From positions 1 through 33,159 of the forward strand of contig NW_020170633.1 of the NCBI RefSeq assembly GCF_000524195.1: DNA of 33,159 nt, given 5' to 3'. Each line of letters opens with the position of its first letter. The stretch's first letter is position 1. Position numbers and translations under genes: made by a program. The notes beneath the pieces are model-generated. The model was given only the letters and a program-made list of their open reading frames with translations. It did not search any database and was not told the origin of the DNA. Shown piece by piece: positions 1 through 11,195 of this stretch. Source of the DNA: Echinococcus granulosus (Eukaryota; Platyhelminthes; Cestoda; Cyclophyllidea; Taeniidae).

Positions 1-1150
1 TTTTGCTTCCCAATTAAAACGGTCAACGACAGAATGTGTTTACTGCTAGCCAGTACAATGACCTCTATATGCCATGTCAGTAGGCAGTAATAAATGACGC
101 CTGCCTCGAATTGGTGTGCCAGTGGTACGATGTGACTCAAGTAGAGGCACTTATTGCGACTAATGCGATCAGTGTGAATCATGTGCATAGGGGTTGCGGA
201 ATTCTCGTCAAGTCAAAACAAAATCGTGCACACCAATCCATTGCAAACGCATGCTCCGTAATCATGCTACTTTCACCAAAATTCAATGATTCACCTCCCA
301 ATCGAATTAAACACGAGTGAATGCTACGTGGATAAAACATCTCATGTCGTATTTGATAACATCCGATCCAAATCACAATGATTCTCTCCTCATTAATGAC
401 GAGACAGACACTTAGAGACAAATCTTGATGACGAGTGTAGCCCATTAATCAGTGGAGGGATTTTTTTCCACTCTTACTTATCTTATTGTTGTGTTACAGA
501 GACTTCTAAAAAAAGCAATGTGATAGTACACAGAGTGTATTTGACACGTTAAAGGCTCGTTTACCTGCCCATCCTCCAGCTTGCCTTTCTGACTGCTCAT
601 ATTTCTGACTGACTGACATCCTGACTGTCTGACTGACTGACTGGGACATCACGCTGCTGTCTAATGCATTCCCAATGGAGTATGTAATTCACCTTAACGA
701 CAAATGGGATTTGATACTTGAGACGACTTCTCCTCCACGCATCTCCATATACTTGAGCGTTAATTCATTCCCCAAGCCAACTGCGAATTGCTTTCTCCTT
801 GTTGACAGTCACAATTTGATTCTTAAACTTACGAATTATATTTACAGTAACCTAAACAATTAAGCGTCTATTCGGGAAGCAAGAATATTCAACAGGGATT
901 TTATTAAGATCGGGGAAAGCACTACATATTACACCACTCACATAAAATACATTATGCAGTCTGAACTGTTTCATATTCCGTTTAATCAAGTTTAAACTAT
1001 TTTGAGAGAAGTCCTATAGTAATTTGTCAGCATTGGGGTTCATATTTCTTAGTAAAATACGCTACAAAATTGCTAAAGCTGACGTTATTGGAGGTAATCA
1101 GCTGACAAGTGAGAAGGGGGCAAAGTTTGTCCACCAAACGTAAAGCATTG
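1..1150 (+). repeat. Block A, copy 1
   Basis: Start of unit 1, homologous to 16952-17990 and 28101-29260. Shared landmarks in order: a GGTCAACGA phrase near 21, a GTCAGTAGG phrase near 77, a CTCATTAATGA-type stretch near 390, a TGAC simple repeat at 604-645, and an ATTTGTCAGCATTGGGG phrase near 1021. In the first 65 aligned columns against copy 3 I counted 16 mismatches, about 75% identity. The short open frames here (for example 111-320 and 675-863) are not kept in the other copies. No gene is supported. Confidence 0.72.
604..645 (+). repeat. (TGAC)n degenerate microsatellite
   Basis: Interrupted run of TGAC/CTGA tetranucleotides. The same place in block A3 (28705-28726) has a shorter, purer run. 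In A2 (about 17568-17590) it has decayed to single CGACT/GACTGG words. The tract therefore predates the duplication of the unit. Confidence 0.85.
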
Positions 1151-1690
1151 CTATGTCAAACGCGACACGGAGATATTCAAGGCTTTTTAAATGGTGAACA
1201 TCTATCCAGATCGTTCAATGCATGTGAAGAGTTAACAGTTTATCAGGAATTTAGAATGATGCTACATTGGTGGCAAACTCGTCCCTCTGCTAACACCTGC
1301 ACGCACCTCGTGAGTTAGTCCGGACACCATAAATTAGGATGGCACTTACCGGTGGTAGTGGGTGACAAAAGTTGCATGCATTGTGGAAGAATGCGGTAAG
1401 TCCAAACACGCAAGTCCCGACATAATTCGTGAGGTAGAATCACAGTACAGTGATTCTGGGGGTCGCACCTCTGTCTCTGACATTCGCTACAGTAGCGACT
1501 CCTGTCTGCCATGTCCTCGATACATAAGTCATTCCTGTTGAAATTAGTCTAGTGAACAGCTAGTAAAACTTACAACCCAAACACAATTTGAGGTGAAAAA
1601 AGCTCCCTTAGCGTGCAGAGAGTAAAAGCACTGTCGGACTTGCCAGTATTTTGACAGCTGCTGCACCAGAATAGGCTGGCTAAGACGAAA
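1150..1690 (+). repeat. Block C, copy 1 (best conserved segment)
   Basis: Homologous to 29260-29790. From 1321, 167 columns align without gaps to 29434 onward with 18 mismatches by hand count, about 89% identity. That is clearly better than the flanking A block. On the minus strand, the frame matching a 79-codon open frame of copy 3 reads hydrophobic residues followed by an N-A-C-N-F motif, but it has an in-frame TGA here. A GTAAGT donor-like hexamer on the minus strand lies just after a Pro-Leu-Pro-Pro codon series and is absent in copy 3. Differences are not concentrated at third positions, so a protein-coding call is not justified. A conserved non-coding element, or recent sequence exchange between units 1 and 3, is equally possible. 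Confidence 0.66.
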
Positions 1691-3030
1691 TTTTTTCCAG
1701 ATACTGTCTAAACATAAGGCGCATAAGTATTTCAAGTAGTAGATGGAAAACATGTGCTTGTTCGTCTCCTACAAATATGTTCGTCATTATGTAGTCGAAA
1801 GTCCTGGTTCTACCTAAACAATCCATAGTTACATTAAATAATCTTTTTTCTGTATGATTTTCCAGTCTCTGAGGTACGAACACCATCTCGGTTAGCACAG
1901 GTCACACCTAAAACCTTTCAGATCAGTTGTACTGACATGTTGCATTGAGTTTTAGGGAAATTGATAGCCACTTGACGTTGACAATGAACGAATTACAAAA
2001 TTGGAGAATTTTTGGTTTTCAGCCCATTTAAGATCAAAACTTCATAGCAGAATTTAAGATAACTCCCACCAGGTAAATTTTAAACTTTCTCCCACCTTCT
2101 ATAAGTAATTCAGAGCCAATTAGTGCATTAGAATTCAGATAATCACATGTTGTTGACTGGTTTCGGTTGGAAGCACAGGTGATTTGGACCAGTTGGAAAG
2201 ATGATGAATAAAGTCTTGTGTTTGAATTAATGCAGAGTTACAGACAAATGTATGTCAATGTAAAGAGTTCAGATCCCTTGCCAGCCAGCTAGCCAGCTAA
2301 ACTAATGGGAATCGCTAGTAAAGAAAGTGGTCGCACGGTAAACTCGAACGTTCCTGACTCAAACTGGATTTACAAAGGGGCTTAGAAATTTTTTGGCACT
2401 ATTTAAATCCACCTTCAACTGGAATAATTGGTACTACTTCAATGACCACTGGGCACTCGTGGAACCACGGTCACTCATCTCCCCTTTGTCTTTCTCGGGA
2501 ATTCATTTGCACCAATTGGACACTCACTTTAATTTTTCGAAATAATTATCTGTAAAGCAGAAAACTCAGGACATATCTTTCCTCTAATAGAAAAATTAAA
2601 ATTAAATTAGATCGTCTAGACTAAAGGAGATAATGAAAGTTGACTGACAAGAGTTTAAATGAAACTCCAAGTACAAGCGTATAAATGGACATTGTGGTGA
2701 AAAAATTTGCTATATTTTTTGCCAAAATGGTAAGGGTATAGTTCTGATAATTTTTGATTACATTATTGTTCGTGACAAAGAGCATTGTTGAGTTGCTTGC
2801 AGGTTCATTGTTTCAGCGGCAGCGATTAATTACGCACCGGCATTCCACTTGGATGCACACACTTTTCTACAATGGTGAACATAGCGTCTGGCACCTGGCA
2901 TTTGGGGACGATCGACGCATATGCATATTCAAACATACTTTGGTTAGTGGGTGGCGCAGCTTCTTAACTACTACACGCATAAAATAAGCAATCTCTGTCA
3001 TTACTGTGGATGTATTTCCCTTCAGTGGGG
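1690..3030 (+). repeat. Block D, copy 1
   Basis: One of four copies (also 4545-6290, 18250-19790 and 29790-31140). Landmarks: a CTACCTAAACAATCC phrase near 1811, a GATCAGTTGTACTGACATGT phrase at 1921, a CAGACAAATGTATGTCA phrase near 2240, an AGCC-type simple repeat at 2281-2298, a CAAACTGGATTTACAAA phrase near 2358, and ATTGTTGAGTTGCTTGCAGG at 2784. Stops occur in all frames through most of it. The 78-codon frame at 2754-2987 changes frame relative to copy 4, so it is not supported as a gene. Confidence 0.72.
2281..2298 (+). repeat. (AGCC)n short simple repeat
   Basis: Short CCAGCCAGCTAGCCAGCTAA tract. The equivalent site in D4 (30361-30388) is longer, D2 (5559-5569) is shorter, and D3 (near 19070) has essentially lost it. 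The four copies differ in tract length at one homologous position. Confidence 0.75.
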
Positions 3031-3039
3031 ACAAATACT

Positions 3040-4030
3040 TAATCATGGATGTAGGTCACTTTGCGGCGCAAAAAATGACGTTGTACAAAAAGAGTTCGGA
3101 TAGCGTTCACCAGTACCCATTATGTAAGAAGCGCAACCACTATGGAGACAGATATTTTATGTTCGAGGGTGTGATCGCTCTCTGTTCTGCCATGCAGTAA
3201 TGCCCCACCAAATGCTCGATACTGTAACAATGCAGCGATAAGCATAGTTACGCTTCATCAAATATTCATACCAATAGAAGAAAGACACGAAACGTCAATT
3301 CACTACTTCCGTTGTGATTATAAAATGTTAATAGCAGCAGAATTTGAAGGCCTTCATGAGCATAACTTCGTGTAATGGTTGACTGTAGTCAAAAAACAAG
3401 TTTGTGGCAGGCATATTTATAAAAATGCAAAACATCAGAAAATGCCATTCTCACAGGTATAAACAAGGATTTAATGTGGGTTTAAGTAAGACTACTGTGA
3501 CATTCTTCCTTCTTACAACAGTCTCCCTCTAGAAAGTGTAATAAGCTAATTTGTTTGTGCTTTCAAATTGTGGTAACTCCTCACCTCCACATCAGAACAG
3601 CAAGCAACCGATGGCTCAGCTGGTTGCATAATGGGCAAGGCAATTCCATCGGACAAACTCCGCCACAATGGAATTCTCTTTAATAAATAAATAATGTTAA
3701 GGTTGAGAGAGCGCAGTTTTAGTTTTTCCAGCAAGTTTGTATGATTGTGTTTTGCCATAATCCGACTGCGATTTTTTCCGACTGTTAACAAAGGACTTAA
3801 GGGTCTGAAGACGATGTCTGGGAAGAGCTGATAGGGTTGCAGGAGTGTTATACCATCCTACAATTTATTTTAACTTGATTTACTGCCGTGTTTAACCTAA
3901 GTGTAACTTTAAAAGCTAGTAGGACTCAAGCCCTCTTAAATTACTTCCTCCCTTAACCGCTTAATTCTCCCTTTCTGCCATGCACTTGTAAGTATATTAA
4001 ATTCCCCAGAAATGTTACCTGAACCTACAA
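3040..4030 (+). repeat. Block X, copy 1
   Basis: Homologous to 11195-12430 in the same orientation and to 23220-23830 in inverted orientation. Anchors: a GTACCCATT phrase near 3113 (11268 in copy 2), a GATGGCTCAG-type phrase near 3610 (11966), and a TTTAAAAGCTNGTAGGACT phrase at about 3910 (12293). It lies at the point where units 2 and 3 pass straight from D to F, so it is an insertion specific to unit 1. A minus-strand frame (3546-3791) gives a peptide resembling frames in both other copies. An unaligned difference of 32 bases and in-frame stops in those copies argue against coding. Confidence 0.66.
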
Positions 4031-4140
4031 CACGTGTGTCAATATTTTGGGAAAGATGTCAGGTCAAATAAAAAGAGAGCAGAAATGTGTGTAATTGAAT
4101 AGCAGAGTTGATTCAAAGGGCCAGTGCATAATTTCCATTT
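4030..4140. other. Unassigned X/Y junction
   Basis: Short stretch between the recognisable end of block X and the inverted block Y. I see no repeat partner or gene here. One inversion breakpoint should lie within or close to it. Confidence 0.4.
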
Positions 4141-4480
4141 CGGTGGTTACGAAAGGACACAAACAGTGGGTTGGGTGGTTGATTGATTGGTCGGTAGGAG
4201 AAAACGTTGGCTGCCGAGGCCACGAGACGGCCGCATGTCTGCAATAAACATCTGTGATGGCCACCACATCAGGTGGCAGAAATCACCACTTTTCCTTACA
4301 ATAGTCGCCGACTCTCCGCTTTTCATGATGGAATCCTGATGTTGGGGATTATACCTCCAAGCAGCCAGAGCCCATGTGGACGACCTTCGCACAATTCACT
4401 TGACGCAGCTAGTAAATCTAAAACACTTTCCATCGCTTCATTTAAATTTATTTCTAAATACCATTAACATCTACGTACCC
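4140..4480 (-). repeat. Block Y, copy 1 (inverted)
   Basis: The reverse complement of this segment matches 14240-14640. The match is clearest over the 168 bases running from a CACCACATCAGGTGGCAG phrase near 4262 to an AACACTTT phrase near 4430. Within it, 93 bases (31 codons) align without gaps and are open in both copies, at 4273-4467 on the plus strand and 14295-14561 on the minus strand. Both frames share a GPC/SPC motif and an HN..DAA.KS motif. My count of differences by codon position was 4, 10 and 10, which is not the pattern of a conserved protein. The opposite orientation within one unit shows an inversion. Confidence 0.68.
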
Positions 4481-4544
4481 CTTTTCACATGGCAATCATT
4501 TATGTCGAATAAACTAATTTAGCTTACCTTACCAATTGTTTTGC

Positions 4545-6290
4545 TAATGCAAAACATTTCTTCCGGTTATTGTCTATTCATAAAGTGCACAAGTATTTAA
4601 AGGAGTTGGTGGAAAAACGTCCATGGGGTTCACCCACTGAATAATATTATCTTTTATGTAATCATTTGTTCTCATTCTACCTAAACAATCCGTATTTGCA
4701 TTAAATATTTGTATATTTATAGGATTTTTTGTCTAATAGGGACAGTAACCATCTCGGTTTACATAGGTCATGCCCAAAGCCTCCCACATCAGTTGTACTG
4801 ACATGTCACATTGGGTTTTAGGGAAGACGACAGCCACTGTATGGAGACGACGAATGACTTACTACAAAATTCCAAAATTCTTTATTTGCCACGCTGTTAA
4901 GGTTAGAAAATTGAAAGTAAAATTTAAGAAAACTCCCCTTAGAGAGGCTTTTGAATTTTCTCCCAACTTTAGTAAACTTCCCACAGTCAATTGGTGCATT
5001 CAAGTTCAAATAAACACATGGCGTGGACTGGTTTCGGTGGTGAACACAAAAGATTCGTACCAGTCTTAAAGCGAATGAATGATGCCGAGCGTTTGATTTG
5101 GCTTATATGGAAATCAGTAGTTGGCTATGCGTTGCGACTGCAAAGTCCGGATGCCATTTCTGTACCAAGGTATCTTTGAGCTTATATTCCTCTGAAGTAA
5201 TTATCTCCACACAGCGGCGTAAAAACGGAAAGCCCAAAAGCCAGCATTTGACTCTTCCACTACACACTATTTCCCTTTCATGCGAACTGGGCTGGGAGTT
5301 AAATTTCGGCCGAGGTCAAAACTGATTTCTAGTGTGCAGTCATTAATCAACCGAGAATATGAGACATCAGATCAAACAGGTTCTACAATTTTGGTCGACA
5401 ATGTTTGATGTCAGTATGATATATAGTCACTTATTTTTGTCCGAAAACTGAGATAAATATTAAGGGACACATATGTTTGGTAAATAATAACTTTCCTCCA
5501 AGTTGGCACAGGGTTACAAACAAATGTATGTCAGTGTGAAGAGATCTCAGCCATCGCAGGCCAGCCAGTCTTTCCAATGAGAATTGCTAGTTAAGAAGGC
5601 GGTTACATTGTGACCTCTATAGTCTCCAGCTCAAACTGGATTTACAAAAGTATCTAAGGTCTTCCTGAACTCTTTAAATTCCTCCTGAATTGGAATATGT
5701 GATCCTGCTTCAATGACCACGGAACCTTCGCGGAACTGCAGCTACTCATCCAGCCTTCTTTTAAGTACAGACATCCACTACAACCAATTGGGTAGCTAAT
5801 ATTCCTCTTGCAAACATTAAATCCTCTGGGTCTATTTTTATACAACAGGAAATTAAAATAAATTTCGGTCCTCCAGGCAAAAGGGAATAATTAAAGTTGA
5901 CGTTTACTACTTAAAAATAGACTTCAAATTGTTGTATATTTACGAGCTTTTTTTGTAAAAAAATTGGCTATACTTTCTCCAAAATGGCACAGGTATGTTT
6001 GTGTTAATTTTGGTTTAGGGAATTGGACTTGATTAAAGGAACCGCTGAGTTGCTGCAGTGGTTAGCCTCGCCTTAGCACTTTCCCACGATGCACATTAGT
6101 TGATGCAAAGGCAAGGAAGGCTGGGTTCGGGCATCTTCGAGCACAATGAACGCTTCTTGCCATGTGACATTTAGGAGGAACCCGCACAAATGCACGTACA
6201 AACGTACTTTGGCCAGTGGATGGCATTATTCCTCACCCACTGTATGCATTAAATGTGCCTTCTTGATCATCAATGTCGAACCATCTAAAG
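4545..6290 (+). repeat. Block D, copy 2 (extra copy in unit 1)
   Basis: Second D block in unit 1. It repeats the landmarks of D1 in order: CTACCTAAACAATCC near 4678, CATCAGTTGTACTGACATGT at about 4787, CAAATGTATGTCAGTGTG near 5521, CAAACTGGATTTACAAA near 5633, and TGAGTTGCTGCAG near 6046. The copy leads directly into F1, as D3 and D4 lead into F2 and F3. It is therefore the positional equivalent, and D1 plus X plus Y looks like the inserted or duplicated part. The 99-codon frame at 4770-5069 is closed by stops in the other three copies. Confidence 0.7.
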
Positions 6291-9200
6291 TTTTTACACA
6301 AAAGATAATGCTTTGAATTAGAAAGCTATTGAAGTGCTTCGAGTACTGTGTGTGCTGTGACGAGCCAAGCCGCAATTGACACTAGAAACAGTTGAACAAG
6401 TGGCGAGTGCAGTGGCGAATTGGGTGTGGCAAGAGCAGACGTGAGCGTGTAAAGGGGAAGCAAATAGGTGGAGTTCCTTGAGAGGGAGTAGGAAGGGTTA
6501 TTGCCCCAAGTCACGTTTAGTCATCAAACTTGTAAAGCATTATGTGCATTCCCCGGCCGGGGTACATACCATATCATCCTAATAAAAAATTTGCCTTGTG
6601 TCATGAATTTGCAGGGGAGACTATAACAAGATATGGCTAAAGGAAGTGGAATTGCTTTACATATAAAGATTAATAATAACAGATGGTTCTGTTCCAACAG
6701 AAGGATATCGCTTCAAGTCGTGTTTTCCGCTCCTTGAGGAGATTTATTAGGTGCTTCACTCATATTGTGCGCCCCGGTTTCCCATCTGAGGTCAACTTCG
6801 CAAACACCTGATGCACTGTGTAGCCGCTCACGATGACCATTTGCAGCAAGTGGTGTCCCAAACTGATTAGTTGGAGTAAGGGAGAACAAAACGGATGCGG
6901 CTGATGTCATGAGCCTAGGGATGGTTATGTCTCTCAAATCTCATGTCACAATGGAATTGATCATAGGACTAATTACTGTAGGCGGCACATTGGAACACCA
7001 AAGCATTTATGTTGTGGTGAGATTTTGGTAGCAAATGTGTTAATCACTATGGTAGACTCCACATACTTCTGGTATGGCGCTTGAGAAGCCGCCTTGAACC
7101 ACAGTAAATTACAAATGAAGATGGCAATTGCTGGTTTGACTTTCGTTTGCCCCACCGTCTTGTTCAGGTGGGTGAAATTCAGGTTGGATATGTGGTTAAG
7201 TAAAGTGTTTATTTTGTGAAAGAATGTAGATACCTAAAAGGTATCCTGATACTGACTGGCACTAATGCTGCGCAGAAAGTATCCAAGCTGAAACACGCCC
7301 CTTGGAAAGGATGAGACCCATCATAGAGTGGATGTCCCAATTTTGTGTACGCCTGAAATAAGCAGACTTGGATTAAGCAATCTTTTGTTAGATCTGAGCT
7401 CATGTAACGATGTCATTAAAATTCCCATTACTTGCGATTGCGGGGTGATGATGAAACTCTCTTCCAGTCTGCAGTCCCAAATGAACGACTGCTTGACGCA
7501 ACTCCTCTCAAGCCTAATAAATGGGATCCTCGGCATGCAGCTACTGCCAATGCCAACTGACTTTTGACCACCTAACAAATTGTACCTTGTTTAGGAATTT
7601 GTGAATGGTGCTTGTTTTGTTTCCATAATAAAATCAATTTATTTTTGCTGGAAAACAAATTTAAGCAAGTGCCTAGTCTAATTGTCTTCACAGCCGAAAT
7701 CATGTTCTCAAATAGAGTTCTAAATGATGCTTTTGAAAGATAATTAGCTTTTCGTTGTTACACACCTCCTTACCTGTTAATGTATCCAGCTCGTGCCTGT
7801 TTTGTGTGGGCCAGACCCCTTTGATCTGACAAAAGCATTATTAATTGCCTCTACTAAGCAAGGTTAGCATCCCTTTGTGATACCACTCATGTAATTGAGA
7901 TTCCCAAAATCGTTGGTGGTAGTTACACATTAATTGTTAGCATTCATTAATAAGAAGGTGTGATCATTCTACCAAAGCTTAAGTGCTTCCCCAATTCCAT
8001 GCTTAAAGTGTGTACGACTGGGCATTAATGTAATGTTTTGTTAGGTTACTATACGTGACAATATTCATGTTAAAGGCAGCCTTTAGAATACAAGTTTGTG
8101 CTTTGCAAGAGGAAACAATAGGAGAAAACATCCCGGTTCCCATAAAAATGTAACTTTTTATTTTTTATTTTGGCTAAACTTATAATAAAAACCTAAAACT
8201 TGGTTAGGAAAATGACTACTTCTAATATCCTGCCCTCTAGTTGTCAGATGATCTAAACTTTGCTTTTACTTTCCTAAACTTGCTCTACTTAAAGCCTCTG
8301 TGCTGTGTTAGTCTCACCAAGGTTAGTATTTTTCCTGATGCAATTAATAACCCCTGATTACTTCTTCCTTGTTTAAAAAATCCATCAAAGTTAGACTGTG
8401 TAACCAGTTAATAAAATTGTCAGAGGACAAAATTAGTGCTTAATGGTGGAAAATACCAAGTTGAATTTACTACACCCTCTTCCCCAGTTAGCAACCAACT
8501 TCCCCTGTCATTGGATAGGCAAGTTAAAGCACCTCGAGGCTTCCCTGAAGACGCAAAAAGACACGATAGTAGGGCAGAGCACATCTTGTTGACATGAAGA
8601 AGGGTTCGGACGCCACTGGTATGGCTTGAAGGCCAGATCACCCGTCGAAAATACAATAGCAATAATTCCAATTGGCCAGTCACCAAAACCGAGATTCTAA
8701 CAAACAACTGACTCGTGGCAAGATTTTAAGCAAAGGAATTGAAAAGCTAGTTGTCAACAGGGAAAAAAGCTGTTTATCAGCATTATGGAGAACGTAGGCG
8801 ATTAGAAATGTCCACTTAAATGGCGTAGTCTGTTAGTCATTTAAGTGGTAATATCCCAGTGGGGTAGGTGACCAGGTGGACAGGGAATTTGTCAAGCAGG
8901 CAAGCAAGTACACAGTCATAAAAGTAGGCAAATGAGGGCGTAGACAGGTGAGTGGGTGGACAATCTTTGTGTTCGAAATGCCCCCTGTGCAATGTGGTAC
9001 GGTTTTAGTCAGAAGGATTTTTCAAAACATCCACATGAGTAGGAAGCTTGTTGGGAAATGCCTCAATGATAAGTAGGCATTACTCATTATCAAGTTTTGT
9101 CTGCCTATCAGAATCGGATGGCCAGAGTGACACATGGTTGACAAAGACGTAAGAATCAACTTGAAATAAGTCAGCTGATGTCACTGTTGAGTGAGATGAT

Positions 9201-9790
9201 ATGTTTACTATAATTTGGAGATGATTCGTTTGTTTTAGTAAAAGAAATATAACCAAAGTGCTTATGCGTAGGTGAGTTGCAGATCCTTACTACTTGTAAT
9301 TCCATCTTGAGTTGACGCTGCTGCCTTTACCTTTAGTTTCATTTGTCACATTAATCTCATTAAAGGCCCCATTTGCTCCAACTTGAAACAAATACCACCA
9401 ATGTCACACCAATCAGAGGCAGGTTGGTTTTATTATTGCGGAATGATATTGCCTTCAGAGACCATTATACTCTCTTGTATTTAACCTGATCTATTGTTGC
9501 TACACTTTGCAGGTGGCTCTAATCATGGTGCTTGCTACAAGGCAGTTCAGTGTCGTATCCTCGTGAGTAAACGACCGGAGGTGATGCAACGCTCTCCTTC
9601 ACTCACAACTGACACCCAACGCTACTTGTGTGCTCGACTGGAGAAATGCCCAATGCACCACTGCAGGCCCAACTTGAACAGCCCACTTTACGTGCATCGC
9701 TCACTAGAGCCAATTCCTGCATCACCATTGGGTTACCTTTAACACAAACAATATTTTATTCTACCAAAGGCGTCCCAAAACCATTTTTGT
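6290..9790 (+). repeat. Block F, copy 1
   Basis: Homologous to 19790-22480 and 31140-33159. Anchors: GCTTTGAATTAGAAAGC at 6310 (19802, 31149), a CTGCAGTC element at 7463-7510 (20892-20939, about 32243-32290), GACAAAAGCATTATTAA near 7828 (about 21285, 32620), AAAGCCTCTG at 8291 (21764, 33080), and a CACTCACACCCGACGCCCATCGCTACTT-type stretch near 9600-9630 (about 22322-22350). Copy 1 is about 0.8 kb longer than copy 2. Much of the surplus is at about 8400-9250, which includes a G-rich stretch near 8870-8960. None of its open frames keeps its phase across the copies. Confidence 0.7.
8870..8960 (+). repeat. Degenerate AGGC/AGGTGG-type simple sequence
   Basis: Purine-rich stretch with repeated GTAGGTGA, CAGGTGGACAG, CAGGCAAGCAAG and GGTGAGTGGGTGG words. 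It lies in the part of F1 that is missing or strongly diverged in F2. It reads as a decayed tetranucleotide repeat. Confidence 0.55.
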
Positions 9791-11195
9791 ATTTAATCCC
9801 GATTCAAATTTTTTGTGCAATTGTTTTACTTCGCCTTATCCTCATACCCGAACTCCCTCTATGAAGTAATTTTAATTTATGCAAATTGCTTTCAAGGATC
9901 TCCCCGTTAAACCCTGCGCATAGTGCCCTTGCTCAAGAGTTTATCCATCAGGAGTAAATCCTTAGTAACTACTGTTGGTCTCCATTAGGATTAGATACAC
10001 TGGTTATTTTAGCAGGTTTTAATTTAATTTTTGTAAAAAAAACGACTAATTTCTATTTTTAAAGACCCACTACCTAAGATTATCTTTGCATTCATTTTGC
10101 TCCAATGCAGGACTGCGTTAATTAGCTTATCAAGAAGGCAACTAAAATTGCATTTTGGTGAATTTATTTCGTCCCTAGTTTCTTAAGGTGATGAATCCCA
10201 AAGATTAGACTTTTGTTTAGGGGGAGAAATTCCTTTAAATAAAAATTTCAGTGAAATTTTGCAGGAAATGTAATTGGACGCCCAAAAGTGGCGGAATTTC
10301 CTGATCAGTAAGCTACAAAAGAGGGACAAAACACTGTGAGGAGAGGAGCTTTGTGAAATTCAAGTAGCATACTGTTACACGAAAAACACAACCAGTAATA
10401 AGTAGCAGTTAGTTCCCACTGGACATCTGTACATGCATTCAGCTTCCTCACATTTTCAACTGCTTCTATAGGAATGCGTTTGCACAGTCAAACTACTTTC
10501 CAGCAAAACATTGAGAGTGGTGTTAGTTAGTAGTACTGATGGCACAGAGGAACACTGTTTTGTGCTTATTTATCTCCAGCTGTCAAAATACCAAAGTCAT
10601 GCACTTTTGCTTCCACCTAACAAGAAAAATAGAGTCGATCTCACAATATTAGTCATTTTTTAGCAATCAGATTTTGTTGATCACCCACACTCTTCATTTA
10701 GTAGTATATGCATTCTCAAGAAGTGCTTAAATTTGCGTCATTAAGGTTCCCACTTTTCAGAAGTTAGTGGCGTTGATTCAGAAAAGTGTATGAAAACCTA
10801 TTTACTATTCTAAAGCATGGAGAATGGATGTGTTTGTTCATGTGAAGACTGCGATTCCTCTTTTGTCATTTCTACCGAACTTACTGAAGTTCCCTCCTAC
10901 CTCTAGCCAGAAGCAACTTTTTCCACTAACAACGAATTTTTCTTTCAACTTCTGTAGGTAGATCACCTCTTAGTGGTTTCTCTACCCCAATTACTAAATG
11001 TGTTTTTACACCAAACAAAGCAATGGCACGAAATTGTACAATCCCGTTATTCCGCTTCGTTAACACTCGGAATTTGCCTATCTTTCTTCTGTTGCTTGGG
11101 AAGGGAGTGTATTAGAGATCTAATATGTTTCAACATAAATAGTTCCATGGGAGCAACTGTTTGGTTGCGATTAATTTGGCCGACAAGCTAAATAT
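9790..11195. other. No gene recognised; unassigned sequence
   Basis: AT-rich sequence between F1 and X2 with short A and T runs (for example near 10036). I could not place it in another unit by eye, and the frames are short and closed. A 73-codon frame at 10973-11191 has no partner elsewhere in the window. Confidence 0.5.

Noticed and set aside
3608..3625. Box A-like GATGGCTCAGCTGGTT in X1
   Set aside because: No box B follows at a plausible distance, and X2 has a changed word at the same place. Probably chance.
3546..3791. Minus-strand frame in X1 whose peptide (GKN...MAKH...NLL.KL) resembles frames in X2 and X3
   Set aside because: X2 has an in-frame TAA just upstream of the shared motif, X3 has two stops in the motif region, and X1 and X2 differ by 32 bases between the motif and the next anchor, which is not a multiple of three. 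The shared peptide follows from DNA similarity.
4770..5069. 99-codon plus-strand frame in D2
   Set aside because: The homologous stretches of D1, D3 and D4 contain stops in all phases.
6050..6134. tRNA-like or SINE-like pair: a CAGTGGTTAG box A-like word and a GGTTCGGGCATC box B-like word
   Set aside because: The other three D copies lack both words at the matching sites, no cloverleaf pairing is evident, and there is no clear poly-A or target-site duplication.
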